The notes: generated from the letters alone by a model not told the origin. A DNA stretch of 64,000 nucleotides from Bacillus sp. FJAT-50079 (GCF_018343515.1 NZ_JAGYPD010000006.1:310001-374000); one strand, 5' to 3'. Counted from the stretch's first letter, positions 9,608 through 19,150 are shown. Made by a program: numbers and translations.

Positions 9608-11366
9608 AAATCGTAAAAGAGAGAGAACAAAAAATTGGCAAAAGACGCTTATTCGAGTGTGGAAATATCTTGATGTATATCGCGGACAATTATTTCTTGT
9701 TTTATTTTTAGTACTTTTAACTTCTGGATTAGCTTTGCTTGGTCCATATTTAATTGGTAAAACTGTTGACGAATACATTGCAAAAGCAGGTGAATCAAGC
9801 CTTGCGACTATCCTAATAATCATTGCCATTGTTTATTTATTCTTTTCGCTTGGGAGTTATTTGCAAAACTATTGGATGATCGGTATCGGTCAAAAGACGG
9901 TATTTACAATGAGAAAACAACTGTTTGAGCATTTACATGATTTACCGATCAGCTTTTTTGATAAACGCCAACACGGGGAATTGATGAGTCGTTTGACGAA
10001 TGACATTGATAATGTTAGTCAGACGTTAAACAGCTCAATCATTCAAATCTTTTCAAGTGTGTTAACCCTCATTGGTACGGTTGTCGTGATGCTGTTGCTT
10101 AGTCCATTGCTTACATTCATTGCAATGATGGTTATTCCTTTAATGTATTTTGGGATGAGATGGATTACAAACCGAACGAGCAAATTGTTTAAGGAGCAAC
10201 AGAAGCATCTAGGGGAGCTAAATGGATTTATTCAAGAAACAATGTCAGGACAAACGATTGTCAAAACATTTTCCCAAGAAGAGAAAGTGATTGCTGAATT
10301 TCTAGAGAAAAGTAATCAGTTAAAGCGTGCCGGTTATTGGGCGCAAACGTACTCTGGTTTTATTCCTAAGCTAATGAATATGTTAAATAATTTAAGCTTT
10401 GCAGTTATTGCCGGAGCCGGTGGAATTCTTGCATTGCGTGGTCATGTAACTATCGGCACGATTATTGTCTTCACTGAATATTCTAGGCAATTTACACGGC
10501 CGCTCAATGACTTAGCAAATCAGTTTAACACATTGCTTTCAGCTGTTGCGGGAGCTGAGAGAGTGTTTGATATTTTAGATGAAGATGAAGAAAGGGATAA
10601 GAAATCGACTGTCACATTGCAAAAAGTGGACGGGGAAGTCGAATTTGATCAAGTGAATTTTGGCTATGGTGACGATGAGCAGACGATTAAAGATGTTAGT
10701 TTTCGGGCTTTACCAGGAGAAACGATTGCACTCGTTGGACCGACTGGTGCCGGAAAAACGACGATCATTCATTTACTCGCAAGATTTTACGAGCTAGAGT
10801 CAGGACAAATTTCTCTTGATGGCGTTGATATAAGAAATATAAAGAGAAATGATTTACGTCGAAAAATTGGATTTGTTTTACAAGATACTTATTTATTCGA
10901 AGGATCGATTAGAGAGAATATCCGCTATGGTAGATTGGATGCGAGCGATAAAGAGGTAGAGAATGCGGCTAAAATGGCCAATGCCCATTCGTTTATAAAG
11001 AAATTACCACAACAATACGATACGGTTTTAAAGCAAGACGGGGGTGGGATTAGCCAAGGACAAAAACAATTGCTATCCATTGCCAGAGCGATGTTATCAG
11101 AGCCATCATTGCTTATTTTAGATGAAGCGACGAGCAATATTGATACGATTACGGAAATGAAAATACAAGAAGCCTTGTATCGATTAATGAAAGGGCGAAC
11201 GAGCTTTGTCATTGCCCATCGACTCAATACGATTCAGCAAGCAGACCAAATTCTTGTGTTAGATAATGGAACGATCATCGAAAAAGGAAATCATCAATCA
11301 TTATTAAACAAGAAAGGTTTTTATTACAATTTGTATCACCATCAGCTTGCCGAACGAAGCAGCTAG
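9600..11366 (+). CDS. Heterodimeric ABC exporter half-transporter with catalytic ATP site (YfiC-like)
   Basis: 588 residues from the ATG at 9600, which overlaps the upstream stop by 8 nt and has an AAGGGGGAGG site; longer in-frame starts inside the previous gene are rejected. It has a six-helix membrane domain and then an NBD with GPTGAGKTT, a normal Walker B glutamate (LILDEATSNID) and the switch His (IAHRL), but a degenerate signature (ISQGQ). With its partner this builds one catalytic site (its own Walker motifs plus the partner LSGGQ) and one degenerate site, so the two proteins should work as an obligate heterodimer. It ends at a hairpin at 11357-11384. Confidence 0.9.
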   Translation: MAKNRKRERTKNWQKTLIRVWKYLDVYRGQLFLVLFLVLLTSGLALLGPYLIGKTVDEYIAKAGESSLATILIIIAIVYLFFSLGSYLQNYWMIGIGQKTVFTMRKQLFEHLHDLPISFFDKRQHGELMSRLTNDIDNVSQTLNSSIIQIFSSVLTLIGTVVVMLLLSPLLTFIAMMVIPLMYFGMRWITNRTSKLFKEQQKHLGELNGFIQETMSGQTIVKTFSQEEKVIAEFLEKSNQLKRAGYWAQTYSGFIPKLMNMLNNLSFAVIAGAGGILALRGHVTIGTIIVFTEYSRQFTRPLNDLANQFNTLLSAVAGAERVFDILDEDEERDKKSTVTLQKVDGEVEFDQVNFGYGDDEQTIKDVSFRALPGETIALVGPTGAGKTTIIHLLARFYELESGQISLDGVDIRNIKRNDLRRKIGFVLQDTYLFEGSIRENIRYGRLDASDKEVENAAKMANAHSFIKKLPQQYDTVLKQDGGGISQGQKQLLSIARAMLSEPSLLILDEATSNIDTITEMKIQEALYRLMKGRTSFVIAHRLNTIQQADQILVLDNGTIIEKGNHQSLLNKKGFYYNLYHHQLAERSS

Positions 11367-11388
11367 CGAGTTCGCTAGCTGCTTTTAA
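11357..11388. terminator. Terminator between ABC exporter and convergent lipoprotein gene
   Basis: AAGCAGCTAGCG pairs with CGCTAGCTGCTT (11357-11384), followed by a T tract. The left arm includes the exporter stop codon. The position between convergent genes suggests use in both directions. Confidence 0.85.
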
Positions 11389-13058
11389 TATTCAGGCTTT
11401 TCTCGTATATGCGTTTTACTAAATTCAGCTTGGTCGGGGGCAAAATAATCTTCAGTATAACTGGCGACAAATGCATCATTTTGAATATAGCCCGATCCCC
11501 ATGTTGGATCCATTGTTAGCCATTCGTCATCAATATTTGCTTCAATCCATGCGTGATTTTCTTTTAAAGGTCCTGTCCCTGCTTTACCAGCGACGAAACG
11601 CGCCTCGATTCCACTCGCGCGGAGAAGAGCGGCTGCTAAATAAGCGTAATCTTGACAAACTCCTTTTTTCAATTCGAGTGTTTTCAAAGCACTATCGTCC
11701 CATGCAAAATTACTCGTATGAAACTTTTCAACGTCATAAGCTACGTTTTTGGCGGTAAAATCATAGATCGCTTTCGCTTTTTCTCTCGCTCCCGTCATTC
11801 CATTTGTTAGTTGCTTGGCTAATTCAACAATTTCCGGAGCTTGTGATTGAATTCCGCGGGATGGAAGTAGATCTCTTTCATCTCTTTGATCTGTATTTGT
11901 TATAGAAAAATCGGCAACAGATGAATAGCTGAAATAAGCTTTATTATCATCATCCAATTTTGGAACGTTGACTGATACTTCATATTGACCAGGGCCAAAT
12001 CGCAGAAAGACAGAATCATTAAATTGATAATTAGTTACGGGGATGATATCTAACGCTTCATCATCACCTTTTTTCGTTTTGACATATAAATGGGTCGTTT
12101 CCCGTGCAAACTCTGCCTCCGGATCTATGTTCCCGCTAATCTGAATCGTAAGTTCCGCATCCGTTCCCCCATATCGAGGTGTCTCTAATTGAATGCCTCG
12201 TGTTTCGTAGTCTCGATAGTATTCAATTGGTTCCATTTTATAGTCGGCAAGTTTATTAGCGAGAAGCATACTAGCATATTGGAAACGATGATCAGAAGTA
12301 TGATCTGGGATAAGCACATGAATTTCATGAATTCCCTTTGCAAAGAAAAGGGGAACGTCATAAACAAATGCTCCATTATTAACCGGAATGACATGCTCCC
12401 AAGAATGAGTATCTTGTTTGATTTGGATCATTACACGATCTTCTGTCTCAAGTTCGCCTTGAATCGTGATCATTTCATTTTCTTCTACGAAGCCAGGATT
12501 GGCAATGTGAATACCCGCTTCAATGCCAATCGGAGTATAAGTAATATCTCTTTTCGCTTCCGGATTGAGATTTGTTACTTCAAAGGAAGCAAGCTCGGTG
12601 TAATAATTTTCTTTTTCCATGCTTGGCAACATCATTTGTACATGATAAACACCAGCTCCATTAAAAAAATGGATGACCTGTTCAAAAGCCCCATCATTAA
12701 TTGGCACGTAATATTCGAAGGAGTCATTTTCCGTAATTGGATCCGTCTGTTTCATTTTGACCCATGCGAACGAACCTTTTAACTCTTGATGCTTTTCGAT
12801 GTTTCCACTAATTACGGTTTGCTGATCGGCTGTAAAGGATTGATAGAGGGGAGCTGAAATGCTCGCTCCGACTTCATCCGCATACCGTGTAAGTTGAAGT
12901 GGTTCCAGATCAGTTTCTTCGTTTTTTTGGTCTACCAATTTGTCGTATGTATGATGATTCGCTTGCTTTTCATTGTTCGTATCAGATGATATTTGACTGC
13001 ATGCAACTCCAAAAAAAACAACACTTATTATGATTGTGAACAAAAGAATTCGACTCAT
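11385..13058 (-). CDS. Lipoprotein with C-terminal transglutaminase-like domain
   Basis: 557 residues. Residues 1-20 form a lipoprotein signal ending in the lipobox FGVAC (Cys20), so it should be membrane anchored and face outward. Residues about 60-390 are predicted beta-rich with three or more similar Ig-like modules (recurring SG or GE, then 'FxxxVxxxxGxYxVxVxxP' patterns). The C-terminal domain has the transglutaminase/protease triad Cys468 (GVCQDYA), His502 (NHAW) and Asp517 (MDPTW). Such proteins are inferred to act on cell-wall or surface proteins; the substrate is unknown. It is monocistronic, with an AGGGG site before the ATG. Confidence 0.85.
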   Translation of the reverse strand: MSRILLFTIIISVVFFGVACSQISSDTNNEKQANHHTYDKLVDQKNEETDLEPLQLTRYADEVGASISAPLYQSFTADQQTVISGNIEKHQELKGSFAWVKMKQTDPITENDSFEYYVPINDGAFEQVIHFFNGAGVYHVQMMLPSMEKENYYTELASFEVTNLNPEAKRDITYTPIGIEAGIHIANPGFVEENEMITIQGELETEDRVMIQIKQDTHSWEHVIPVNNGAFVYDVPLFFAKGIHEIHVLIPDHTSDHRFQYASMLLANKLADYKMEPIEYYRDYETRGIQLETPRYGGTDAELTIQISGNIDPEAEFARETTHLYVKTKKGDDEALDIIPVTNYQFNDSVFLRFGPGQYEVSVNVPKLDDDNKAYFSYSSVADFSITNTDQRDERDLLPSRGIQSQAPEIVELAKQLTNGMTGAREKAKAIYDFTAKNVAYDVEKFHTSNFAWDDSALKTLELKKGVCQDYAYLAAALLRASGIEARFVAGKAGTGPLKENHAWIEANIDDEWLTMDPTWGSGYIQNDAFVASYTEDYFAPDQAEFSKTHIREKPEY

Positions 13059-13259
13059 GCAACCCCTCCCATTATGTTCTTTCTTCTTTTATATCATACG
13101 TATATGTTAGCAACAATGATTCTATTAATTAATGAATTTTATCATTCGGCTTTTATATAGACATATTTGCAATTAGCAAGAAGATTGTTTAAGTTTATAA
13201 AAATAAAACTGACCTTTATATTAAAATCTTTAAAAGGAGAGGACCTACTGCCGAATACT

Positions 13260-13369
13260 GTTGATTTCCGCTTCTGGACGGTTCGTGAGCCCCCTCAATG
13301 TTGGTTACGAAGTTGTTGCCACACGATGTGGCGAATTTAGGCTTCGTTCCTATATTCACTCCAATCAAC
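13260..13369. repeat. Degenerate GC-rich Bacillaceae intergenic palindrome, copy 1
   Basis: Bounded by GTTGATTTCCGCT and CACTCCAATCAAC, termini typical of a long inverted repeat common in Bacillaceae intergenic regions. The interior carries another motif, TTGCCACACGATGTGGCG, itself a hairpin. Sequence family recognised from memory; the copy is diverged. Confidence 0.6.
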
Positions 13370-13797
13370 GGGATCTGCTAAATTCAATATTCAAGTTTAA
13401 CAAAGTCAAAAAAAAAAGTTGAAGAAACGAAGAAATGTTTCGGCTTCAAAAGCAGGAATTCCAATTAGAATCCCTTTGCGTTTCGCACCTTAAATAGATT
13501 AAGCCGGATGTTATTTGTGTTTCTACGATGACTATTTTCATGTCATTAATAACAGAGAAGTAAAACGTCTTTTTCCATTCTGTTATTAGTAGGGTTAGGG
13601 GCATTAAGGCAAGGGATACAATTCAGATGTTTTTAAACCGGTTTTCGGCGGAGATGAAGGCGATATTGGAAAAGGATTCTGTGGGAATTCAACATTTTAA
13701 GTATATGGAAAAGCCGAAAGGTCCTAAGCAACTTGTGCTCCAGCTTCGAATGAAGGTTTTTAGTGATTATGGTAAGGTCTGTACGATTTTGAAACGC

Positions 13798-13901
13798 GTT
13801 GATTGGAGTGGCGGCTGGCGACTCCGACGGGATGTGCGCGCAGCGACAAAGCGGCTCAAGATACGCCCCGCGGAAAGCGTCCAGCCAGAATGGAAATCAA
13901 C
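13798..13901. repeat. Degenerate GC-rich Bacillaceae intergenic palindrome, copy 2
   Basis: Starts GTTGATTGGAGTGGCGGCTGG and ends in CCAGCCAGAATGGAAATCAAC, so the ends pair imperfectly over about 20 nt. The interior is GC-rich (CCCCGCGGAAAGCGTC), unlike its surroundings. It is inverted relative to copy 1. Confidence 0.65.
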
Positions 13902-14068
13902 ACCCCAGCCACACCAACCTTTTTCAAAAAATGCACCTAGCCGTACGTTTATTTGAGGATGTTTAAAATAAACTTCACCTCAATTCAGCAACGATTTTAC
14001 ATCTAAATCGTTTATCTCTTGAAAAATACCTCTAGCTATGAAAAACGGTAAACTTAAAAAGTTTGCCA

Positions 14069-14097
14069 TTGCCGAAATTCTCAATTAACTTTATAAT
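14069..14097 (+). promoter_or_regulatory. SigA-type promoter of metA
   Basis: TTGCCG (14069-14074), a 17-bp spacer and TATAAT (14092-14097). The predicted start near 14104 leaves an untranslated leader of only about 31 nt, with no room for a riboswitch. Confidence 0.65.
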
Positions 14098-14134
14098 GTT
14101 CTTTAATGAGTTTTTACGCAAGGGGGAAATTGCA

Positions 14135-15040
14135 TTGCCAATTAATATTCCAAAGGGGATGCCTGCAAAAGGAATTTTGGAAAAAGAAAAAATATTCATT
14201 ATGGATGAAGAACGTGCGACGACACAGGATATTCGTCCATTAAATATATTAATCTTAAATTTAATGCCAATAAAACAGAACGCAGAAGTCCAACTTTTGC
14301 GGTTACTTGGGAATACAGCATTACAGGTGAATGTTTCATTTATCCATATGGAGACACATCAATCCAAAAATACAAGTCAATCACATCTTGATCAATTTTA
14401 CACAACCTTTTCAGAGATTCATGAGAAGAATTTTGATGGCATGATCATTACAGGTGCACCGATTGAACATTTACCATTTGAAGATGTGAACTACTGGGAA
14501 GAATTAAAAATGATTATGGACTGGTCGAAAGAGAGAGTTACATCAACGATGCATATATGCTGGGGTGCGCAGGCGGCACTATATCATCATTATGGGATTG
14601 ATAAATATCCGCTTGAATCGAAAACATCGGGCGTTTACGAACACGGTATTTCGGATCGAACGGTCAAATTAGTACGCGGATTTGATGATGTGTTTTTTGC
14701 GCCACATTCTCGGTATACGAGCGTGGATCAACGGGAAATTGAAGCACATCCAGAGTTATTATTACTTTCCGACGGCGACGCAGGGCCGTTTATTATCATT
14801 TCAAAAGATGAAAAAAACATTATGATTACTGGTCATTTTGAATATGATACGACGACTTTGGCAGAAGAGTATGACCGTGATCTGAAAAAAGGAATCGACA
14901 TTGCCCCGCCAGAAAATTATTTTCCAAACGATGACCATATGAAAAGGCCAAGAAATACATGGCGTTCTCACAGTCACCTATTATTTTCAAATTGGTTAAA
15001 TTACTACGTATACCAAGAAACACCATTTGAATGGAAATAA
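14135..15040 (+). CDS. metA: Homoserine O-acyltransferase MetA
   Basis: 301 residues from TTG at 14135, which has an AAGGGGGAA site 8 nt upstream and gives the expected N-terminus (LPINIP...[15 protein letters not shown]). A longer frame from 14063 would start inside the promoter and is rejected. It activates homoserine with an acyl-CoA (acetyl-CoA in most Bacillus enzymes of this family) for methionine synthesis. The acyl-accepting Cys is in [15 protein letters not shown], and the conserved His is in FAPHSRYT. The length equals that of B. subtilis MetA. It is monocistronic, with a terminator at 15046. Confidence 0.95.
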   Translation: MPINIPKGMPAKGILEKEKIFIMDEERATTQDIRPLNILILNLMPIKQNAEVQLLRLLGNTALQVNVSFIHMETHQSKNTSQSHLDQFYTTFSEIHEKNFDGMIITGAPIEHLPFEDVNYWEELKMIMDWSKERVTSTMHICWGAQAALYHHYGIDKYPLESKTSGVYEHGISDRTVKLVRGFDDVFFAPHSRYTSVDQREIEAHPELLLLSDGDAGPFIIISKDEKNIMITGHFEYDTTTLAEEYDRDLKKGIDIAPPENYFPNDDHMKRPRNTWRSHSHLLFSNWLNYYVYQETPFEWK

Positions 15041-15045
15041 GGAAG

Positions 15046-15074
15046 AAGCTTGGGAGTTGCTCTCAAGCTTTTTT
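15046..15074 (+). terminator. metA terminator
   Basis: AAGCTTGGGAG (15046-15056) pairs with CTCTCAAGCTT (15060-15070), a 3-nt loop, then a T run. Confidence 0.85.
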
Positions 15075-15410
15075 AGTTCTGTATTTAAGTTCGTATTGGG
15101 AGAAAAAACGTCGCTATTCGATAAGGAGAAAATGGAACCTCATAATTAAACATCAAATTAAGGAATACCATCGTTGAGAGCGTGCATATGCAAGCAGAGT
15201 ATAACATGAATAAAGCAGTTTACGTTTGTTTTTCAATAAGATTGAATAGACTAGGAATGCTGATTAAAAGTAGTAGTGTACTTACAATAATATACATCTA
15301 AAAACATTCGAAGAAACTGACGATGATAAATGGAAAGAAATTAATTGTTTCATTCTGGCCATATTGGTACTATAATGAGAGCATTGGACTTTTTGAAAAG
15401 GTGATTATAC
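15075..15410. other. 336-nt gap without a supported gene
   Basis: AT-rich, with only short frames lacking a ribosome binding site. A TATAAT at 15371-15376 probably belongs to the rlmN promoter, though no good -35 box sits at the right distance. Confidence 0.5.
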
Positions 15411-16475
15411 ATGAAAAAATCAATATATGGATTAACGAAAGAGCAGTTAACGAACTGGCTCATTGAAAATGGACAGAAAAAGTTTCGTGCTGACCAAATT
15501 TGGGATTGGCTATATCAGAAACGAGTAAAAAGCTTCTCACTGATGAAAAATGTAAATAAAGATTGTCTGCAATTATTAGAAGATCATTTCGTTATTGAAA
15601 CATTAACAGAGGCAGTGAAACAGGAGTCCGCGGATGGAACGATAAAGTTTTTATTTAAGCTTCAAGATGGCAACCTCATTGAAACGGTATTAATGAGCTT
15701 TAATTACGGCCTTTCGGTCTGTGTGACAACACAAGTAGGCTGTAATATCGGTTGCAGCTTTTGTGCTAGCGGACTGTTGAAAAAGAGCCGTGATTTAGAT
15801 AGTGGTGAAATTGTCGAGCAAATAATGAAAGTGCAGCAGCATCTTGATGAGAAGGGCAAAGAGGAGCGTGTCAGCAATATCGTTGTGATGGGAATCGGTG
15901 AGCCGTTTGATAATTATGACAACTTAATGAGCTTCCTTCGTGTTGTCAATGATCCGAAAGGTTTAGCGATCGGCGGCAGACATATTACGGTCTCAACAAG
16001 CGGACTCGTCCCGAAAATGTACCAATTTGCTGATGAGGATGTACGCATTAATTTGGCTTTATCATTGCATGCACCAAACGATGAGCTACGTACGCAAATT
16101 ATGAAGATCAATCGCGCCTATCCAATTGAAAAATTGATGGAAGCTGTTGATTATTATACAGAAAAAACAAATCGTCGAATTACGATCGAATATATTTTAT
16201 TAAGAGATGTAAACGATCATGTCAAAGAAGCGGAGCAATTAGCAAAATTGCTTCATAAAAAGCGTCATTTAGCGTACGTAAACTTAATTCCTTACAATCC
16301 AGTTGATGAGCATGGTCAATATCAAAGAAGTGAGAAAAAAGACATCCTCGCTTTTTACGATACATTAATGAAAAGAGGCATCCATTGTGGAGTTCGTCAT
16401 GAACAAGGAACGGACATTGATGCAGCATGCGGACAATTAAGAAGTAAACAAATTAAAAAAGAAAAAGCGATGTAA
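15411..16475 (+). CDS. rlmN: RlmN-type 23S rRNA/tRNA adenine-C2 methyltransferase (Listeria-type)
   Basis: 354 residues. A radical-SAM dual-specificity methyltransferase with the CxxxCxxC cluster motif at Cys111, Cys115 and Cys118 (GCNIGCSFC) and the C-terminal catalytic Cys340 (DAACGQL). It methylates A2503 of 23S rRNA and A37 of some tRNAs at C2. Segments such as [11 protein letters not shown] and [15 protein letters not shown] are those I remember from the Listeria/Enterococcus protein, not from B. subtilis YloN (CASTLGG). It may therefore be a second paralogue. Cfr (C8 methylation, antibiotic resistance) differs more. The start ATG follows AAAAGGTG. Confidence 0.88.
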   Translation: MKKSIYGLTKEQLTNWLIENGQKKFRADQIWDWLYQKRVKSFSLMKNVNKDCLQLLEDHFVIETLTEAVKQESADGTIKFLFKLQDGNLIETVLMSFNYGLSVCVTTQVGCNIGCSFCASGLLKKSRDLDSGEIVEQIMKVQQHLDEKGKEERVSNIVVMGIGEPFDNYDNLMSFLRVVNDPKGLAIGGRHITVSTSGLVPKMYQFADEDVRINLALSLHAPNDELRTQIMKINRAYPIEKLMEAVDYYTEKTNRRITIEYILLRDVNDHVKEAEQLAKLLHKKRHLAYVNLIPYNPVDEHGQYQRSEKKDILAFYDTLMKRGIHCGVRHEQGTDIDAACGQLRSKQIKKEKAM

Positions 16476-16488
16476 TGAATCGCGATAG

Positions 16489-16523
16489 CCAGTTACCGTT
16501 TCGTGGGCGGTGACTGGTATTTT
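16489..16523 (+). terminator. rlmN terminator
   Basis: CCAGTTACCG (16489-16498) pairs with CGGTGACTGG (16508-16517), followed by TATTTTA. Confidence 0.75.
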
Positions 16524-16600
16524 ACTTGTCATCGACTTGAATTTGAGCGCATAATTCGATAAGATTTAATGATAAATAGGTAAGAAGAAAGGGATCGAAC

Positions 16601-17422
16601 ATGACTTATAAAATGATTGTTTTAGATTTAGATGATACATTATTGCGTGATGATCATACAATTTCTGAGCGGACGAAACTCGCTTTAATGAAGGCGCAAG
16701 AAATGGGTGTAAAAGTCGTTCTTGCTTCAGGTCGCCCGACATTTGCGATGAAGCCAGTCGCTGAGGAGCTTAACCTAGCAAAATATGATAGTTATATTTT
16801 ATCTTTTAATGGAGGAACAATATTAACGTGCAATGGATATGAAGAAATATTTGCGAGCACATTAACACCAGAAGCTGTTCATAAGCTATATGAGATTAGC
16901 CGCAGGGAAAATGTTCATATTCATACGTATGTAGGGAATGAAATCATCACACAACTAGCAAATGAATATACAACAATTGAAGGAAACATTACAAAATTGC
17001 CCGTAACAGTCGTTGATTCATTTGTTGAGACGGTTCGTGAGCCAGTTGTGAAAGTGCTGATGGTGGAAGATCCAGAAAAATTAAAAGTCGTGGAAGCGAA
17101 ACTCCAGGCTGAATTAGTAGAAGAATTCAGTGTCATGCGCTCAAAACCATATTTCCTCGAATTTACGGAAAAAGGGGTAACAAAAGGATCGACTTTAAAT
17201 CTTCTCATTCAAAAATTAGGCATTAAGCGTGAAGAAGTAATTGCAATGGGAGATAGTTATAACGATTGGGCAATGATTGAATTTGCAGGACTCGGAGTTG
17301 CGATGGGCAATGCTCCCGATGATGTAAAAGCAATCGCTGATTTTGTCACAGATACGAATATGAATGATGGGGTTGCGAAAGTTGTAGAAGAGTTTGTTTT
17401 AAAACAACCAGTGACTGTATAA
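16601..17422 (+). CDS. Cof-type HAD-superfamily sugar phosphatase (YxeH/YidA-like)
   Basis: 273 residues. HAD motif I is VLDLDDTLL (nucleophile Asp9, acid Asp11), motif II is in LASGRPT, and motifs III/IV are K-GST and MGDSYNDWAMIEFAG near the C-terminus. The C2-type cap domain in the middle is typical of Cof/IIB phosphatases, which act on sugar phosphates, FMN or similar phosphometabolites; the substrate cannot be predicted. The ATG follows GAAAGGGAT. Monocistronic, with a terminator at 17431-17463. Confidence 0.92.
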   Translation: MTYKMIVLDLDDTLLRDDHTISERTKLALMKAQEMGVKVVLASGRPTFAMKPVAEELNLAKYDSYILSFNGGTILTCNGYEEIFASTLTPEAVHKLYEISRRENVHIHTYVGNEIITQLANEYTTIEGNITKLPVTVVDSFVETVREPVVKVLMVEDPEKLKVVEAKLQAELVEEFSVMRSKPYFLEFTEKGVTKGSTLNLLIQKLGIKREEVIAMGDSYNDWAMIEFAGLGVAMGNAPDDVKAIADFVTDTNMNDGVAKVVEEFVLKQPVTV

Positions 17423-17430
17423 AGGGAAGG

Positions 17431-17463
17431 GAGGTCGGTCCTAGAGATCGGTCTCTTTTTTTT
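17431..17463 (+). terminator. Terminator after HAD phosphatase gene
   Basis: GAGGTCGGTC (17431-17440) pairs with GATCGGTCTC (17446-17455) with G-T pairs, then a T run. Confidence 0.8.
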
Positions 17464-17521
17464 CATATGGATAGACATAAGGTATAATGATATAAACAGC
17501 TCATAAGGAGTGTACGACAAT

Positions 17522-18142
17522 ATGCTGAGCAAACGAATGAAACAATACATAGCTGAATTAATCGAAGCAAACAATTCGGTTCCAAAAACGATTGAATTAG
17601 GTAATGAAGAAAAAGAGTATATCGAGAAAAACAACATCCTTTCAGATGATACAATGGCTAATCTTGCCTTGGTCGAAAAACCTGCGGATCAACGATTTGC
17701 AACGGCTTTAATCGAACTCTGTGACAAGGAAACGGAATCGGAAGTAGTTGAAGAAAATGTCCAATTTCTTCACCAGCCGCTTTCATTCCTACGGAGAAAC
17801 AAACATCAATTTATATATGTGGAAGCAGAAACCTTTTCACTCATTGGAGTCGATGGGATTTCAATGGAAGTCGATGATGTTTTTGATACGTACAGTGTCA
17901 TGCTTGGATTAAAACAGAAAAAGAACGTTGAAACAACATTGAAATCGTATTTGGACCAACATCTACATGGAGAAGGGATCAAGTATAGTCTGTTATTTGA
18001 TGCAAATGAAGGAATATGGAATGTGAACGTGACGTTAGACTATATCGTTGGGTTTAGTGAGAATCTTTTACTTGCTGAGGCATACAGCCATATCTATCGT
18101 TTTTTATTTGGACTTGTCGAGTCTTTAGAGAAGGAAAATTAA
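17522..18142 (+). CDS. Conserved hypothetical protein
   Basis: 206 residues from ATG 17522, 11 nt after AAGGAG; a GTG at 17510 overlaps the RBS and is rejected. It is soluble and acidic with no Cys motif, signal or membrane helix. The N-terminal third is alpha-helical and charged; the rest alternates short beta and alpha patterns (FIYVEAETFSLIGVDG, YSLLFDANEGIWNVNVTL). I do not recognise the family. It is expressed from its own unit: a TATAAT sits at 17483-17488 and a hairpin follows the stop. Confidence 0.65.
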   Translation: MLSKRMKQYIAELIEANNSVPKTIELGNEEKEYIEKNNILSDDTMANLALVEKPADQRFATALIELCDKETESEVVEENVQFLHQPLSFLRRNKHQFIYVEAETFSLIGVDGISMEVDDVFDTYSVMLGLKQKKNVETTLKSYLDQHLHGEGIKYSLLFDANEGIWNVNVTLDYIVGFSENLLLAEAYSHIYRFLFGLVESLEKEN

Positions 18143-18155
18143 GTTGTTCACATAC

Positions 18156-18184
18156 GAAGCAGCTTTAGCTGTTTCTTTTTTTTT
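18156..18184 (+). terminator. Terminator after the hypothetical gene
   Basis: GAAGCAGCT (18156-18164) pairs with AGCTGTTTC (18167-18175), then T9. Confidence 0.75.
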
Positions 18185-18196
18185 GGAGGAGAAATA

Positions 18197-19150
18197 TTGA
18201 AAAATCAAAATGAAACAACACGCTTTATTTACACATATGGTGGGCATGAGGATGAACAAGTATTATGTCAGCTAGAAATGCGCGCTTTCTTTGGCTATCA
18301 TTCTGATACGAATGTATTATTTAGCAGCAAAGCAGTTGATCCGAGCCGCAGTCCATTTATGAAGAAACGACTTGAGGTCATGGTTGCAACCAATACAATG
18401 GAGGAAATCATTGAATATGTAAAAACACTACAATTAGATGATGCGACTTTTAAAATCACCTGTATCAATGATGCTGAGCTTGAAAAGATGAAAAAGCTAA
18501 GTTTACCAGAGCGCCGTCAAATCGAGCGGAAAATTGGGCTGGAATTTAAAGCTGAAGTTGATTTCGAACAGCCAGATCATCATTTCGGTGTGTTAAATTT
18601 ACACGGACGTTGGTATTTTGGCTATTACGAAAAAAGCGAAGCCGTTTGGCATCATCATATCCAAAAACCACGCAGCTATTCCACCGCTCTCAGCACCCGT
18701 TTAGCTAGAGCGGTCGTCAATATTGCCGTGCCGGACCCAGCGGGATTAAAAGTGATCGATCCTTGTTGTGGAATCGGAACTGTATTAGTTGAAGCACTTT
18801 CGATGGGAATTGATATTATCGGCCGCGATAAAAACCCTCTAGTCACGACTGGGTCTAGAGAAAATATCGCCTACTTTGGATTAAAAGGAAACGTTCAATT
18901 GGGACCGATTTCGGATGTAACGGACGATTATGATGTAGCGATCATCGATTTACCGTATAACATCTATACACATATTACGTCGGAGCAAACATTTGATATT
19001 ATTCGACATGCCCGCCGAATTGCAAAGAAAGCCGTCATTATTACAATCGATTCAATTGACGAATTGATTGAAGCAGCTGGCTTTACGATTGTCGACCGCT
19101 GTATAGCCAAAAAAAGCACATTTTCAAGAGAAATTCTTGTTTGTAGTTAG
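18197..19150 (+). CDS. TRM11/UPF0020-type RNA or DNA methyltransferase
   Basis: 317 residues from TTG 18197, 8 nt after GGAGGAG. The C-terminal half is a Rossmann SAM methyltransferase: motif I is IDPCCGIGTVLVEA, motif II is IIGRDKNP, and the catalytic motif IV is DLPYN, a D-x-PY variant typical of m2G tRNA methylases (TrmN/Trm11/TrmG10). The N-terminal about 150 residues resemble the substrate-binding part of these enzymes and include PRSYSTALSTRLARAVVNIA just before motif I. The probable role is N2-guanosine methylation of tRNA; the exact target is unknown. Confidence 0.8.
   Translation: MKNQNETTRFIYTYGGHEDEQVLCQLEMRAFFGYHSDTNVLFSSKAVDPSRSPFMKKRLEVMVATNTMEEIIEYVKTLQLDDATFKITCINDAELEKMKKLSLPERRQIERKIGLEFKAEVDFEQPDHHFGVLNLHGRWYFGYYEKSEAVWHHHIQKPRSYSTALSTRLARAVVNIAVPDPAGLKVIDPCCGIGTVLVEALSMGIDIIGRDKNPLVTTGSRENIAYFGLKGNVQLGPISDVTDDYDVAIIDLPYNIYTHITSEQTFDIIRHARRIAKKAVIITIDSIDELIEAAGFTIVDRCIAKKSTFSREILVCS

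Larger units (their letters stand above)
13059..14068. other. 1-kb gap with degenerate repeats and no convincing gene
   Basis: No frame here has both a good RBS and protein-like composition. A 109-codon frame at 13627-13956 has no RBS and runs through the repeat at 13798-13901, so I do not call it. The gap contains two repeats described separately and AT-rich sequence. Confidence 0.6.

Noticed and set aside
12189-12782. 197-codon plus-strand frame
   Set aside because: It lies antisense inside the transglutaminase-like lipoprotein gene, which has a signal peptide and catalytic triad. The frame is a shadow.
13627-13956. 109-codon frame as a gene
   Set aside because: No ribosome binding site, and its second half runs through a GC-rich intergenic repeat. 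No recognisable protein features.
13960-14134. S-box or T-box upstream of metA
   Set aside because: None of the conserved blocks of either RNA is visible. A nearby hairpin (GGTAAACTT/AAGTTTGCC) lies upstream of the promoter -10 box and has no T run.
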